The position numbers and the translations under genes are program-made. From the NCBI RefSeq assembly GCF_032854445.1, contig NC_088305.1:13749717-13813716 (forward strand): 64,000 bases of DNA. The letters are read 5' to 3'. Positions 25,501 through 40,500 of the stretch are shown here, one piece after another. Positions within the stretch are counted from its first letter, which is position 1, and each line of letters starts with the position of its first letter. The notes under the pieces were generated by a model, which saw nothing but the letters and a program-made list of their open reading frames with translations, did not search any database and was not told the origin of the DNA. This DNA comes from Liolophura sinensis (taxonomy: Eukaryota; Mollusca; Polyplacophora; Chitonida; Chitonidae).

Positions 25501-28500
25501 ATTATGCTAAACACCAGGTCACAGAATCCGGAACTAAAGGTAATCATGCCTTTAGGATCGTATCCGGAATCAGGCGGTTTGTCTTACCAGTTATTACATC
25601 CCACAAAGACGATGACGGCGTTGTCAATGATATCTCCTGGCGACACGATCTCGTCATCCTGGATGCCAGGTTGATCGTTCTTCTGAATCCATGCCGGTGA
25701 GACTTCTTCCAGGTATGGATAATCAGACATCGAGAAAACGCAGTCGCAGGCGTGTCTGTTGCACGGTTCGAATCTTTCCTCTTCCACGGGATTCTCACAA
25801 CGATGGACTTTGCAGCGTCTGGACAATTTACAAGGGAAACAACTCAGCATGAAACAGGAGATATCACTGTTAGACTACTTGAGTTTTCATGTGACGTATT
25901 TCATCGGTTACGTAAAGGTAATTGAAGGGCCTAGAGCCAATCATTACCATTCGTGAGTTACATGGCAAACACGGTCGCATCCTAAACACCAAAAGTAGAA
26001 TTCCGTCTTCCTGATCAATCGATCAACACATCGGATTTTATTTATTTATTTGATTGGTGTTTTACCCTGTACCCAAGAATATTTCACTTATACGACAGAG
26101 GCCAGCACTAGGGTGGGAGGAAACCGGGTGAAACGCACGACCATCCGCAGGTTGCTGCAGAACTTCCCGCGCAGGGAAAGAGAGGAAGCCAGCATGCGCT
26201 GGACTTGAATTCAGAGCGGCCGCATTGGTAAGAGGCTCCTGAGTCATTACGCCGCGCTGGCGTGCAAACCAACTCGGCCAGAGAATGTCTTACCGAACAA
26301 ACTTCTGTTCTCCAAAATCGCCACACGTTTCAGTGCATGTGCCTTCCGGAACCCAGTCGTCGTATTCTGAAAGCAAATCACATTGATGACGTCTTTTGTA
26401 CAGGCAAACATAACATTGTTTAGTAAATTTTCGAAGTAAGATATAAGTATCAGTTTATCACGGACAGGGCATCTCCTTTGTGGACGTCAGTGACACAGCG
26501 AATTCCACAGGTACGCCCCTTTTGCGTGCGTCACAGATAACGAGTCTCAAAGTCACTTTTGTTATACTCCTTACATCGCTGCTACCACTAGCAAACTTTG
26601 TACAGAAATCTTGAACAACGTCGAGGTCACTGGGATCAACGCGATGAGACAGGAAATGATACTAAAAAAAACCCCTCTCAAACACTCTTTCTCAATCTTT
26701 GTTGAATTACTACTTGATACACATGTATTTTCTTTATCTAAACTCTTTATCAATAACATGATTCTAACGAAAAAAAACAAAAAACAAAACAAAAAAAAAA
26801 ACAGAAAAAGAAAATGTATCTCATACAAAGATTCAACATGGCTGCATGAACTCACCGAGACATTCGTCTGTGCCGTCATCGCAGTCTTGAACGCCATTAC
26901 ATATCTGCAAAGCAAAAAGGTTACCATTTCAGACAAATTCAGAAAGAAACTGTTACGCCGTAATGCAGGCTTACGCTGTACTCAAGAATACGACGGCGGA
27001 CAGCATTATGGTGGGAGGAAACCGTGCAGAGCTCGGTGGAAACCAACGACCACCCACAGGCTGCTAGCAGATCTACCCTCGTATGGCCAGAGAGGAAACC
27101 AGCATAAGCTGGACTTGAACTCACAGCGATCGCAATGGTGAGAGACTACTGGGTCATTACGCTTCGTCAGCGCGCTGACCAGCTAATGCAACTAAATAAC
27201 CACGAGGCCCCCTAATGCAGACTATGTATTTATCTTTCTAGAAGACCATGGAAACTAACACTGGAAGTGTGGAACTCGTTGTAGTTCTAATTCTTTGTAG
27301 AAGATTTCCGAGATCCAAATGTCACTACAGTCAGACTACGAAAACGTGGTCACAGTAAGCTTTCTACTCAGATCAAAACTCTTATCTGATTTTCTTGACT
27401 GATTACTTTTTTATCCCAATACTCAAGATTGGTCAGGTTTGATCAAAGGACGCTCGTCTATACGGTAGTAAAATTTTCAGAAGAAAATTTCATTGGTGGA
27501 CCGGACAAGGAAAAAAGTAGAATGAAAAGTGACACTTACTTGTGAATTATTCAAGCACTTGTGATGATCACAGGTATCAGAACAAGGTGGCATGACTGTA
27601 ATAGTTGTCATCACTGAAACAAGCCAGAAAAGGAATCATTTATAAAGCAGGTCGTTCTCCGCTTCCTTTCACTCAAAAATGGTGTTTTCTTCTGGGCTTT
27701 TTGTTTATACTTACTATACATGTACGATGGGCTTTAAGGGTGGAGGACACAGGAGAGCCTGGGTTAAACCAACAACCTTTGGCAAGTTACTGACATTTCC
27801 ACACATGACATACAGATAATCTCAAAGAAAAAAATGATCTGTTGTCTGAGTAATTTGTTCTGTTAAATATAAGATACAAAGAGGCTTTTTAATGTGTTTT
27901 ATGCTATGAGGTTAGAAAAAATGGACATTTTACAGTACGGATTAAGATAGATACGTAGCGGCATCTTACCTGTTGGGGTGACCTCCACGGAAACTAAAAA
28001 AACAAGACAGTAACAAAAGCATTTGAAATGAAAGCATAACGTGCACCATCTACCGCTGTGAAAAGCTACGAAAATATTTACATCTTATTTAATTTATAAA
28101 AAAGAATTACGTGGCTACTCAAGAGCAAATGCAGTAATATTTATTTATTTATTTATTTGATTGGTGTTTTACGCTGTACTCCAAAATATTTCACTTATAC
28201 GATGGCGACCAGCATTATGTTGGGAAGAAATCGTTCAGCAAATGCAGTAATTTCACTCCTAAAAATTAATTAATACCTTTAATTATAAAATATTAATTGG
28301 TGCCCACAGAAAGACAGAACAACCTTGACACGGTTGATTAAGGACTATAAATCCCAGATGTATGCGTTGTTTTAGTCATTCCTGTTTGAAGCCAAGGACC
28401 GTAAACAAGATGATACAAAAGAGTATTTGTTTATTTTGTTTAGCGTGAAGTTGTAACCGCACTGTTCAGTGTTACTTAATGTTAAGCTAAGAGCCCTTAA

Positions 28501-31500
28501 GTCGTTACCCTATGTGTTCCTGAATGAAACAGAATTGCCAGATATAAACTCAAACTACATGCATCCGTTTAGCACTACTTCTGTAATATGAGGAGTTGAA
28601 AACAGAAACGACTGCAAGCTTTGGTCAATTAATGTCGTTAGCGGCTAGCTGAAAGTCAGAATCTAACACCGTTTCGCGAGCGTTCTCACGCGTGGTTTCC
28701 TACCTTCAGCGCACATCTTCACCACGAACTCGGTTACCGTTACTCCGGCAATGCCACTGATGTCCACTTTGACGTTGTCACCACGTTTGTTAAAGGTCAC
28801 ACTGACGGGATTGCTGCCCTCGGACACCTCCACTTCCTCTGACTGAGAAAAAAACAGCAGATGGAATATTCACATTGAACTCCAGATAGTGGACAATTAT
28901 ACGGGGTGTTCCTATATGTATTTGTATGTATAATACATTTATTAATTTGGTGTTTTAAATCCCTTCTGAAATATTTTTGATTTTTATTTTTTTGTGATTG
29001 GTGTTTTACGCCGTTGCAGCTAATCAAGATCGTGGTTTGTTTGTATGGGGTTTTGATCCAAACGAAGTGGGATTCGAACTGCCGCCGTCATTTATCGACC
29101 GGGCGATGACATTCATGGACCAGGCGACGTCATTCATCGACCTGAAGCCGGTTGTTCAAGGTGTACTAAAGTTAAGCCAGGCTTAAATCTTAATACTAGT
29201 CTCAACCTAATACAAAGTAAATGGCACTTTAGTTTGGACTAATGGTAATGCCGGGCAAAATATTAATATTAAGGATTAATACATTTTTGAACAACTAGGC
29301 CCGGACGACGTCAATCATCGACCAGGCACGTCATTCATCGAAATTAGGCGAACAGGCGGCGTTATTCATCAGGAAGAATAAATTGTTTGTCAAGTCATGC
29401 GATAAAACTATTAGGCAAAACTCAAAGAAATAACACTGAGTATTCAACACGTATGCAAGTATTACCTCGACTTCGGTCTCTCCACTGGACAAAGTAACAG
29501 TAATGGTACCAGCGGCAGGGGACTGTGCTGTAAAAGTGACTGTCATTACGGTGGGCAGAGGATTTTCAAGCCTGTCTGGGTTGACAGAGGCTGTGAATTC
29601 GGTTGCTGTTGTGCCATCTTCACCTGGTTGCAAAGCACTGGTAATATCAACACCGTTATTGTCTAATATTTTCAGAACTCCCTCGGTTGTGCTGAGTACT
29701 TCCTTTTCTGGCTCTGTGCATTCTGGGGAAAAAAATCAAATCAAAGTCGTCAAAATAACATAATAGAAAATAAAACAAAGTATCAAAACAGAAATGCTGA
29801 TGGCTATATCCACCCGGTGTAACAAAAAATGTGCAAATTCGCAAACGTACCCGTACGAAAGCCCTTCTAGAAGTCTCATGAATATGAATAAAGAATAAAG
29901 AAATTATGCCTCATGGCATCTCATGGAACATCCATGATATATCAAGCCTTGCGTGTCCCAATGAAAATGCCACATGGGAATTGACAAACGATGCTGATGA
30001 CGTATGAGAAGCTATGAGAAAAAGACCTGCAGATATAAACATGGACCCTCAGACGGCCAGACAAACACATGTGGAAATGCGGATAGTTTACCCCGAAGGA
30101 AGAGGTAAAAAATTGTCTCTGTTTATAAACAAACACAATAATGTCCACCGCATTTCCCTGAATTATGGACTAGGGCTTTCTGAAATTCGGTCTACTGTCT
30201 ACTACAATTGTTTATAGGATAATAGTGATTTATTTGATTGGTGTTTTACCCTGTAGTTAAGAATATATTTCACTTATACGACGGCAACCAGCATTATGGT
30301 GTGAGGAAACTGGGTAGAGCCCGGTGGAAATCCACCGGTTGCTTGAAGACCTTCCCACCAGCGGCCAGAGAGGAAGCCAGCCAGCATGAGCTGGACTTGA
30401 ACTCACAGCGACCGCATTGGTGGGAGGCTCCTGGGTCATTACGATGCGCTATCATGCTAACGAGCTGAGACATGGAGGCACCTATTGGAGATTAAGACAA
30501 GCAGCTTACCGAACACGACAGGAGTTGTAGATGGAGGTATCACAGAAGTCGTGGTTCCTTCAGTTGGTGGTTCTGAGGATGAACGGGAATGAAACAGAGA
30601 CATGAGCAGAACAAACTATTTTCTATTGGCTACACCATTTTCTCTCAGTTTAAATTGCGTAAACATGTCATATTTGTTTGTTCATTCGAGACAGAAGAAA
30701 ATTATATTTGTAATGTAATCGACTCGTATACTCTTGATTTTTTCACATACACTCTATACGATGTTGACCACGATTATTGGGGAGTAAAACCACGAACACG
30801 TGTGACATACACACAGGTGATGTTGGCAGATGATAGGTGGACCCCAATGAAACTCACGCAAAATCACACGTGAGTCAATGGTGGATGACTTATTGCCACA
30901 ACAATTAAGTCAACCTTGATGACAGTAGCCCGGGAAGACACAATCGTTTTAAAATTCTATAAATATAGAGATGTTTTGAATTTTTTTCAGTCAACGTGTT
31001 TGAAATAATGGGGTTAGTGGTAATTTGTTTCAATAACTTTACGCTTTCGATCATTTTTTGTAGTAGCTGCATTTAAAAAGATACTTTGAGACGGAGAGTC
31101 ATTGTTTATATATCACCTACTTTAAGGATCTTTTCGTATGTATACATATATATGTATCTATGAGGTATATTTATGCTCATTTCTTTTAACTAAAACAACC
31201 GAAATTTTATTTTGACTTTAAATTGTGATGCTGATTCTAAGTGTACCATTTCACAGATTTATAGACTAACAAAATACTCATTTTATCGCATACACATATA
31301 GCCTAAAAACGTATTGAATGTACGATACACTGAACGTCGAAATATTAGAATACCGTATAAGATGTACTAGTAGTTCGTAAATAAGTTCGTAAGTAATACT
31401 CTAGCTCTGTCATTTAAGATTTATGGAGAGGAATCCAGCCTGGACACATCACTTACCGTGGACGACATATAGACATATGCAAGAAATATACGAGAAACCT

Positions 31501-34500
31501 TATCTGCCGTTATATGTGTTTTGGAAAACAAATGAAGGAACATGTGCGCGTTGACGAAACTTACCACTGCATCCCTGGATACTGACAGTTATATCCTGTG
31601 TGGGGTATACCCTTACTGCCGAGGCTATGAATGGCACCACTGCAAAGCGCTGCTCAGCAACTGAGTCTGGCAAAAACTAAAAACAGAAAAGATGATGTCG
31701 GTATTGGACAAGCAATTTCTTGCGAACAATCCAAAAAAAAAACAACAAAACGGTAAGAGTAGAACTAGTTGTAGGACTGGTAATAACAGCAGTAGGAATA
31801 GTGGTGGGAATAGTGGTGGGAATAGTGGTGATAATAGTTGGTTTAGTAGTAGCAGAAGTAATATTATTAGTGGAAGAGCGGTTGTAGCTGTCATGGTGGT
31901 GCCACTGACTGTTTTAAAATCTACAAAATTCGGTGTCTGAGTCCATAATTAAACTGTTGCCCGCCCCCCCCCCCCCCCCCCCGTGACATAGCGCTTGAAG
32001 TCATAATGATTTAATGTTGTGAAGGATGGCTAACAGGTTCACCGTCCACCAGCACATGGCAATTAAACCTTAATTCAGTACTATCCATATATCATTATAA
32101 CATCTGGAGTCTGAGACACGAGGTGCTTTGTAACTTATATGACAGCCTTGTTGAATCTGAACTCCGATCGAGGCCATGAATAAATTATATTGCTGAACGG
32201 TATAAAAATATGAAAGACAACAGCCAGAAGATCAAGGAATCGAAACCACCGAGGACAGTATGGTAGGTCAGCAAAAAGCCATTCTAACCAATTTGAGGTA
32301 GGTGGGGTGTAGTCTGGGCCTATAATGTACTAGATGGTTATATCTACACCCACAAAATCGTGAGTAAATAACTCGACGGCTGTTTGAGCCCCTTGCTAGC
32401 GTGTAGGCCTATGCTTAGGGTTTTACGTCATATTTAGCAATTTGTTTGTCATATGATGGCGAGGTAGCGGATGTTTACTAGTCATGTACCAGAGCATGAC
32501 TAACACCTAAGCTGTGTCATTGATACAACAACAGAAAACATCGATCAAGAATCGTTCGTCCCTATTTAATTACACGACTGGATTGTCTTCAAACTTGGAC
32601 ACCGCTTGAAATCTTTAAAACATTTTGATGAAAGGATATGATGACATGCAAATCGCTGCCTTTTTTCTTCAAATGAACAATAGAAATGCAGCATTGTACG
32701 TGAACATGGTTTTCCTAAGACAGGAATTTATTAGGTTTCTCTTTACCGCCAATAAATTTTATACAGTATTTTTACACTCTAGCAGTAATTGTACTTACTT
32801 CTCCGTTTGGTGCATCCTGTCCGTCGATCTTGCTTTGGTATGGTACCCACGCTCCGAGAGGATCTTTATACTGTAGGGTAAATGTACCACTTGTCTCTAC
32901 TGTCACAGAGTACACAAAAAGTAACTCGGTGAACTCAAGCTCAATGAAGTCACTCTGTCCTGGACTAAATGGGTTCTGTCCGGGTTGTCCGACATCCGAG
33001 GGAACGGCGTTGAGGAGAGAAACGTCGTCCTCACAATCTGATGAACAAAATGGAATTTTAAAAGTTTAAATTCGTGTTGCTGTTTAAAATCACCATTTGT
33101 TAAAAACTTCACAAAAAATAGTCGCTAAAAACAAACACCACTGGTTCCAGTGGTCCACATAACCACGTTATTAAAAATACACCAAAGTATATCAAATTAC
33201 ATAACAGAATTAAAAGCCTTTGGTATACTCTTTCCGCTAAAGTTGTATTAAAGTCATCGATCAAAACAGCTAAGTGCAAAACGTTATCTCAAATATCTTT
33301 TAGAACAAAATATCGATTTATGCATTCTTAACTCTTCCAGAAAGGTGTTCCTGACGGCAATACTTTCCAGAAACAGTTAATATTCTACTCGAGTTCATAT
33401 TCTTGTAATATACAGACAAAATAGGGACTATTCATTTGCTTTCATTTGGCGTTCAAAATGGCGTTGTCAACTCACCCTCTGGTGCTAAGATGGATGGAGT
33501 AGTTCCTGGAAAGGAAGAATATTATCTTAAAAATAAATATTAAAATACTTTTAGTACATCAACGTATTTAATGTTGGGTGGTTAGATTTCTGTGAATTTC
33601 GTCCTGCACTGCTCAGTCATCCTGAAACTGTTTATTTAGGGTAAAGTCAACTCCACGGGTGGACGTCTGCTTAATAATTCGGGTCAAAACAGAACTAAAT
33701 GTGTAAAAATAACCTTTTCGTCAGCAAGTGTTTCCTTTCGCACAAAAAGTCGTATGTTCTAGTAGTATTTCAGCTTTAAGTCTAAAAGTTCTTCCTAGGT
33801 TTCGGGCATCGCTCTGCTCTGCTTCATAAACCTTTATCCTTCAATCTAATCTAATAGACAAGTAAAAAAATTTTCTTTAAAAATGCAGTTCAGTAGAATT
33901 TCTCTGATACTTGTCAGTACCAAAATGTTTTGACATTTGGCAAAGCGCTAATTTAAAAACATCTTGCTAGCTGCACAATTAAAATACACTATAAATGTAT
34001 TATATTTGAACTGTCTTTACTATACCTGGTGTTCCAGCAGTTGTAGCTGGTGTTCCTGCAGTTGTAGCTGGTGTCCCCACAGTTGTGGCTGGTGTTCCTG
34101 CAGTGGTAGCTGGTGTTCCTTCAGTTGGCAACACTAAAAGATAAGGTATCAAATTAGAAATGAGCTTGTACCGTACATATCTTACTTTACACTTACTACA
34201 TGTATTACATGTAATCTTTTATTATTTCACAGGTTTAGACGTAGTACCCTAATTTGAAAAAAAGGGTCAACCAGTTAACTATCCTTTAATGCAGCCAATC
34301 CCTAAAGAGTTGAAATATAGTAGTCTGACAATGTCAAAGAATGAGGAAGTTGACAAGAAATTAATCTTCATGCGCTGATAAATTTAAGTCGTTCAAGAGG
34401 TAAACCTTTATTATTTTTGGTCTTACAATCACCTTTAAATGTAAATACAAAACACATCTCTTCTCTCCCTGTTATCTTTTCGGAAACGTTTCTGACTTAG

Positions 34501-37500
34501 CAAATTATGCCCAATCCAAGTAGCTGTATTTAATGTGTATTTACAGCAATAACTCCTTTGCTGCAACAAGCACGCTAACCTTTAAGGCAGACTTCAATGT
34601 CTACAGAAGACAACTGTACACTGGCACCCTCCTCATCTGGCTCAACTACAAAGCTGACTTTGTCGCCGGGTTTGTTAAACGTCACATCAACAGTACCGGT
34701 TGTAAGGTCAAACACTTTAACCTAAAATTACCAATAAAAATATATCACATACGCTAGTCATTCACACAGAGAAAGCAAGTAATTTACACCCAGAAAACGC
34801 ATGCCCATCATTATCTTGAATACTCAGTTTAACATCTTTTATAACTACACGAACGTATAAAAATGAGTTTGTATTTACTTGAGATAGGTAGATTTCCTAA
34901 CTCTAGGGTAGTGATTGCTTGAATAAACTTTTACACTAATGTACACTTTCACTTTTATCAATCTGGTTTATTTCGAATAACAACACTTCAATGATTGGGA
35001 AAGAAATTTTGCAACCCAACAGTCTAAAGAAAGACATATTTTTATTTACCTCTACTTCTTCATCATCATTAGTCAGTATAACACGGAGTTTGCCTGGTGT
35101 GTCGGTGTTGACGTCTACAGAGACAGTCATTACTACTGGTGTCTCCTCCAGCTTGCTCTCATCCAAGGTAACATCTAATCTGTCAGTTACATCGACGGGC
35201 TGATCGCCAGTCACATCCTGGTCAGGAGATTGTCCGTCAACCAAAACAGAATACAGCTGGCCATTTGTGCTGTCCAACGGGGTTCCTTCTTCCGCACACT
35301 CTGTAAGATTAGAAAGATTAGGCCAAGGTCAAAAGTGAGGAAAAATGTGACAATATCTGCAGTCATTACTCATATTCTTTAAAGTTTAATGCATAAATCA
35401 TCGAAAGGTTCCCAATGGCTAATCTTGGCATCGCTGTAAGAGTAATAAAATGCAAATAAAGACGTATAGCATAGACAGTAAAACCAGAGCATCAACAACA
35501 GTGCGATAGCTTGCAAACGGGCACACACAACGTGTAAATTTAGGCCTCTTGTGCATTTACCTCGGTCAGTGTTTTATTCAGATTTTGCAAATGCAAAAAG
35601 AGAAGAAAATGCAGTGATCTTATTTGCAATTGATTAAACGTCGCTGGGAATAAAACTCACTGCTATACTCAGAGGAACATGGCGTAAAATCTAAGCGCAG
35701 GTCGATTACCAGGGATTATTCAAATGCTAGAGTAGTCGCCGTCTTTTAAATGAAATACTGATGAGTACACCGAAAAACAGCAAGCAAATAAATAAATCAA
35801 ACGCTCGAGTAAACTGAATAATTCAATGGCTTGCCGGAGACATATCCCTTACTCACCGTATTTTCCAGGAGTTGTAGCTGGTGTTCCTGCAGTTGTTCCT
35901 GGCGTTCCTGCTGTTGTACCCGGCGTACCTGCTGTTGTAGCTGGTGTTCCTGCAGTTGTAGCTGGTGTCCCCACAGTTGTAGCTGGTGTTCCAGCGGTTG
36001 TAGCTGGTGTTCCTGCAGTGGTAGCTGGTGTCCCTTCAGTTGGCGAGACTAAACAATAAGGTATCAATTTAGAAATCAGCTTGCACCATACACATCTCAC
36101 TTACACTTTCTATTTGTAATAAGAGTTATAGTTCCAGAAAAAAAATCTTTTATTATTTCATATGTTTAAGCATAGTAACCTAATGGAAGAAAAGGTCAAC
36201 CAGTTCAAATATTACAAATGTATTTTCATATTTCCACCAACAGGAAATTTTCTGTAATAAATAAACTAACCTTTAATGCAGACTTCAATGTTTACAGAAG
36301 ACAACTGTACACTGGCACCCTCCTCATCTGGCACAACAACAAAGCTGACTTTGTCGCCGGCTTTGTTAAAGACCACCTCAACTGTTCCTGTTGTAAGGTC
36401 ATACTCTTTGGCCTGAAATTAACCCATCATATTGCAAACACACTGACAAATGACACAGATATCATGTTACAAACAAGTTATACTCATAAAACAAGTATCT
36501 GACTTGTGCAGAAATCACACAAACTTTATTTATTTATCAGGTACACGATGAACAACGTTATAGCAATAACAATGCAGAAATTATATTGCTCTTTTCCAGT
36601 GGTAAAGACCTTACTGTATTCTAAATATGTGTTGCCAATCATAGAATCTTTCACTAAAGAATAAAATATTTTTTCCACAAGCGTGGTTTAGTTTTATCAC
36701 AAAAGGCCAACCAAATAGATTTGTTTCCATACCTCTACTTCCTGATCACCATTCGTCAGTACAACACGGAGTTTGCCTGTTTTGTCGGTGTTGACGTCTA
36801 CAGAGACACTCATTACTACTGGAGTCTCCTCCAGCTTGCTGGTATCCAAGGAAACTTCCAGCTTGTCAGTGACATCGACGGGCTGTTCGCCAGTTACATC
36901 CTGGGCTGGAGATTGTCCGTCAACCACAACGGAATACAGTTGGACATTGGTGCTGCCCAACGTGGTTGCTTCATCGGCACACTCTGTAACATTAAAAGGA
37001 TGAAACTTTTATAAAACATGAATGCTTAAACTATGCAAAGTGTCATGATGGCTAATGTTGGCATCACTGTAGCCATAATAAACACCTGTTGGAGCAATGA
37101 TAAACACCTGTTGGAGCAATGATAAACACCTGTTGGAGCAATAATAAACACCTCCTGTAGCAATAATAAACACCTGTTGCTCTAGTCAGAGACACATGAA
37201 TTCAAACATCCAGTGCAGCAGTGGTAGAAGGGAATTTCAAGTTTTAGATGGCATATTACGTTTCCTAGGCCTTGGTGGAATATATCTATTACTCACGGTA
37301 CACTGTAGGAGTTGTAGCTGGTGTTCCTGCAGTGGTAGCTGGTGTTCCTGCAGTGGTAGCTGGTGTTCCGGCAGTGGTAGCTGGTGTTCCTGCTGTTGTG
37401 GCTGGTGTTCCTGCAGTTGTGGCTGGTGTTCCTGCTGTTGTGGCTGGTGTTCCTGCTGTTGTGGCTGGTGTGCCTTCAGTTGGCGATACTGAATGGAAAG

Positions 37501-40500
37501 GTTTCAAATTGAAAATGATTTTGTACTGAACAGTATATCTTGAAGTCCTACTCTGGATATGTGTACTGTAATCAAGGTTAAAATTAAAGAAAGTTAGACT
37601 TTTTTCATAACTTTTCAATATGCTAACACAAAACAGTTGAAATATAGTTGAAATATAGTAGTCTGACAATGTCAAAGAATGAGGAAGTTGACAAGAAATT
37701 AATCTTCATGCGCTGATAAATTTAAGTCGTTCAAGAGGTAAACCTTTATTATTTTTGGTCTTACAATCACCTTTAAATGTAAATACAAAACACATCTCTT
37801 CTCTCCCTGTTATCTTTTCGGAAACGTTTCTGACTTAGCAAATTATGCCCAATCCAAGTAGCTGTATTTAATGTGTATTTACAGCAATAACTCCTTTGCT
37901 GCAACAAGCACGCTAACCTTTAAGGCAGACTTCAATGTCTACAGAAGACAACTGTACACTGGCACCCTCCTCATCTGGCTCAACTACAAAGCTGACTTTG
38001 TCGCCGGGTTTGTTAAACGTCACATCAACAGTACCGGTTGTAAGGTCAAACACTTTAACCTAAAATTACCAATAAAAATATATCACATACGCTAGTCATT
38101 CACACAGAGAAAGCAAGTAATTTACACCCAGAAAACGCATGCCCATCATTATCTTGAATACTCAGTTTAACATCTTTTATAACTACACGAACGTATAAAA
38201 ATGAGTTTGTATTTACTTGAGATAGGTAGATTTCCTAACTCTAGGGTAGTGATTGCTTGAATAAACTTTTACACTAATGTACACTTTCACTTTTATCAAT
38301 CTGGTTTATTTCGAATAACAACACTTCAATGATTGGGAAAGAAATTTTGCAACCCAACAGTCTAAAGAAAGACATATTTTTATTTACCTCTACTTCTTCA
38401 TCATCATTAGTCAGTATAACACGGAGTTTGCCTGGTGTGTCGGTGTTGACGTCTACAGAGACAGTCATTACTACTGGTGTCTCCTCCAGCTTGCTCTCAT
38501 CCAAGGTAACATCTAATCTGTCAGTTACATCGACGGGCTGATCGCCAGTCACATCCTGGTCAGGAGATTGTCCGTCAACCAAAACAGAATACAGCTGGCC
38601 ATTTGTGCTGTCCAACGGGGTTCCTTCTTCCGCACACTCTGTAAGATTAGAAAGATTAGGCCAAGGTCAAAAGTGAGGAAAAATGTGACAATATCTGCAG
38701 TCATTACTCATATTCTTTAAAGTTTAATGCATAAATCATCGAAAGGTTCCCAATGGCTAATCTTGGCATCGCTGTAAGAGTAATAAAATGCAAATAAAGA
38801 CGTATAGCATAGACAGTAAAACCAGAGCATCAACAACAGTGCGATAGCTTGCAAACGGGCACACACAACGTGTAAATTTAGGCCTCTTGTGCATTTACCT
38901 CGGTCAGTGTTTTATTCAGATTTTGCAAATGCAAAAAGAGAAGAAAATGCAGTGATCTTATTTGCAATTGATTAAACGTCGCTGGGAATAAAACTCACTG
39001 CTATACTCAGAGGAACATGGCGTAAAATCTAAGCGCAGGTCGATTACCAGGGATTATTCAAATGCTAGAGTAGTCGCCGTCTTTTAAATGAAATACTGAT
39101 GAGTACACCGAAAAACAGCAAGCAAATAAATAAATCAAACGCTCGAGTAAACTGAATAATTCAATGGCTTGCCGGAGACATATCCCTTACTCACCGTATT
39201 TTCCAGGAGTTGTAGCTGGTGTTCCTGCAGTTGTTCCTGGCGTTCCTGCTGTTGTACCCGGCGTACCTGCTGTTGTAGCTGGTGTTCCTGCAGTTGTAGC
39301 TGGTGTCCCCACAGTTGTAGCTGGTGTTCCAGCGGTTGTAGCTGGTGTTCCTGCAGTGGTAGCTGGTGTCCCTTCAGTTGGCGAGACTAAACAATAAGGT
39401 ATCAATTTAGAAATCAGCTTGCACCATACACATCTCACTTACACTTTCTATTTGTAATAAGAGTTATAGTTCCAGAAAAAAAATCTTTTATTATTTCATA
39501 TGTTTAAGCATAGTAACCTAATGGAAGAAAAGGTCAACCAGTTCAAATATTACAAATGTATTTTCATATTTCCACCAACAGGAAATTTTCTGTAATAAAT
39601 AAACTAACCTTTAATGCAGACTTCAATGTTTACAGAAGACAACTGTACACTGGCACCCTCCTCATCTGGCACAACAACAAAGCTGACTTTGTCGCCGGCT
39701 TTGTTAAAGACCACCTCAACTGTTCCTGTTGTAAGGTCATACTCTTTGGCCTGAAATTAACCCATCATATTGCAAACACACTGACAAATGACACAGATAT
39801 CATGTTACAAACAAGTTATACTCATAAAACAAGTATCTGACTTGTGCAGAAATCACACAAACTTTATTTATTTATCAGGTACACGATGAACAACGTTATA
39901 GCAATAACAATGCAGAAATTATATTGCTCTTTTCCAGTGGTAAAGACCTTACTGTATTCTAAATATGTGTTGCCAATCATAGAATCTTTCACTAAAGAAT
40001 AAAATATTTTTTCCACAAGCGTGGTTTAGTTTTATCACAAAAGGCCAACCAAATAGATTTGTTTCCATACCTCTACTTCCTGATCACCATTCGTCAGTAC
40101 AACACGGAGTTTGCCTGTTTTGTCGGTGTTGACGTCTACAGAGACACTCATTACTACTGGAGTCTCCTCCAGCTTGCTGGTATCCAAGGAAACTTCCAGC
40201 TTGTCAGTGACATCGACGGGCTGTTCGCCAGTTACATCCTGGGCTGGAGATTGTCCGTCAACCACAACGGAATACAGTTGGACATTGGTGCTGCCCAACG
40301 TGGTTGCTTCATCGGCACACTCTGTAACATTAAAAGGATGAAACTTTTATAAAACATGAATGCTTAAACTATGCAAAGTGTCATGATGGCTAATGTTGGC
40401 ATCACTGTAGCCATAATAAACACCTGTTGGAGCAATGATAAACACCTGTTGGAGCAATGATAAACACCTGTTGGAGCAATAATAAACACCTCCTGTAGCA

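Noticed and set aside
14707..33505. The TSP1/TIL/CTCK part as a separate gene from the array
   Set aside because: Phases agree across all junctions from 33476 down to the stop, no start codon with signal peptide or promoter is apparent between, and no polyadenylation signal follows the array in a convincing place. Transcripts would still be needed to exclude it.
34533..34757. Plus-strand ORF starting MCIYSNNSF repeated in most units
   Set aside because: It is the complement of module A second exon plus intron. Repetition comes from the unit, not from selection on this frame.
35826..36059. Plus-strand ORFs of the type VVAGVPAVVAGVP and SWCSCSCSWC in each array unit, suggesting elastin-like or Cys-rich proteins
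   Set aside because: They are the antisense of the mucin exons. The minus-strand reading has matching splice sites, phase and neighbours, and the plus-strand frames do not connect to any other exon.
37077..37183. Regular 22-base repeats considered as a CRISPR-like array
   Set aside because: Units are directly adjacent with no spacers, lie in a eukaryotic intron and vary as a minisatellite does.
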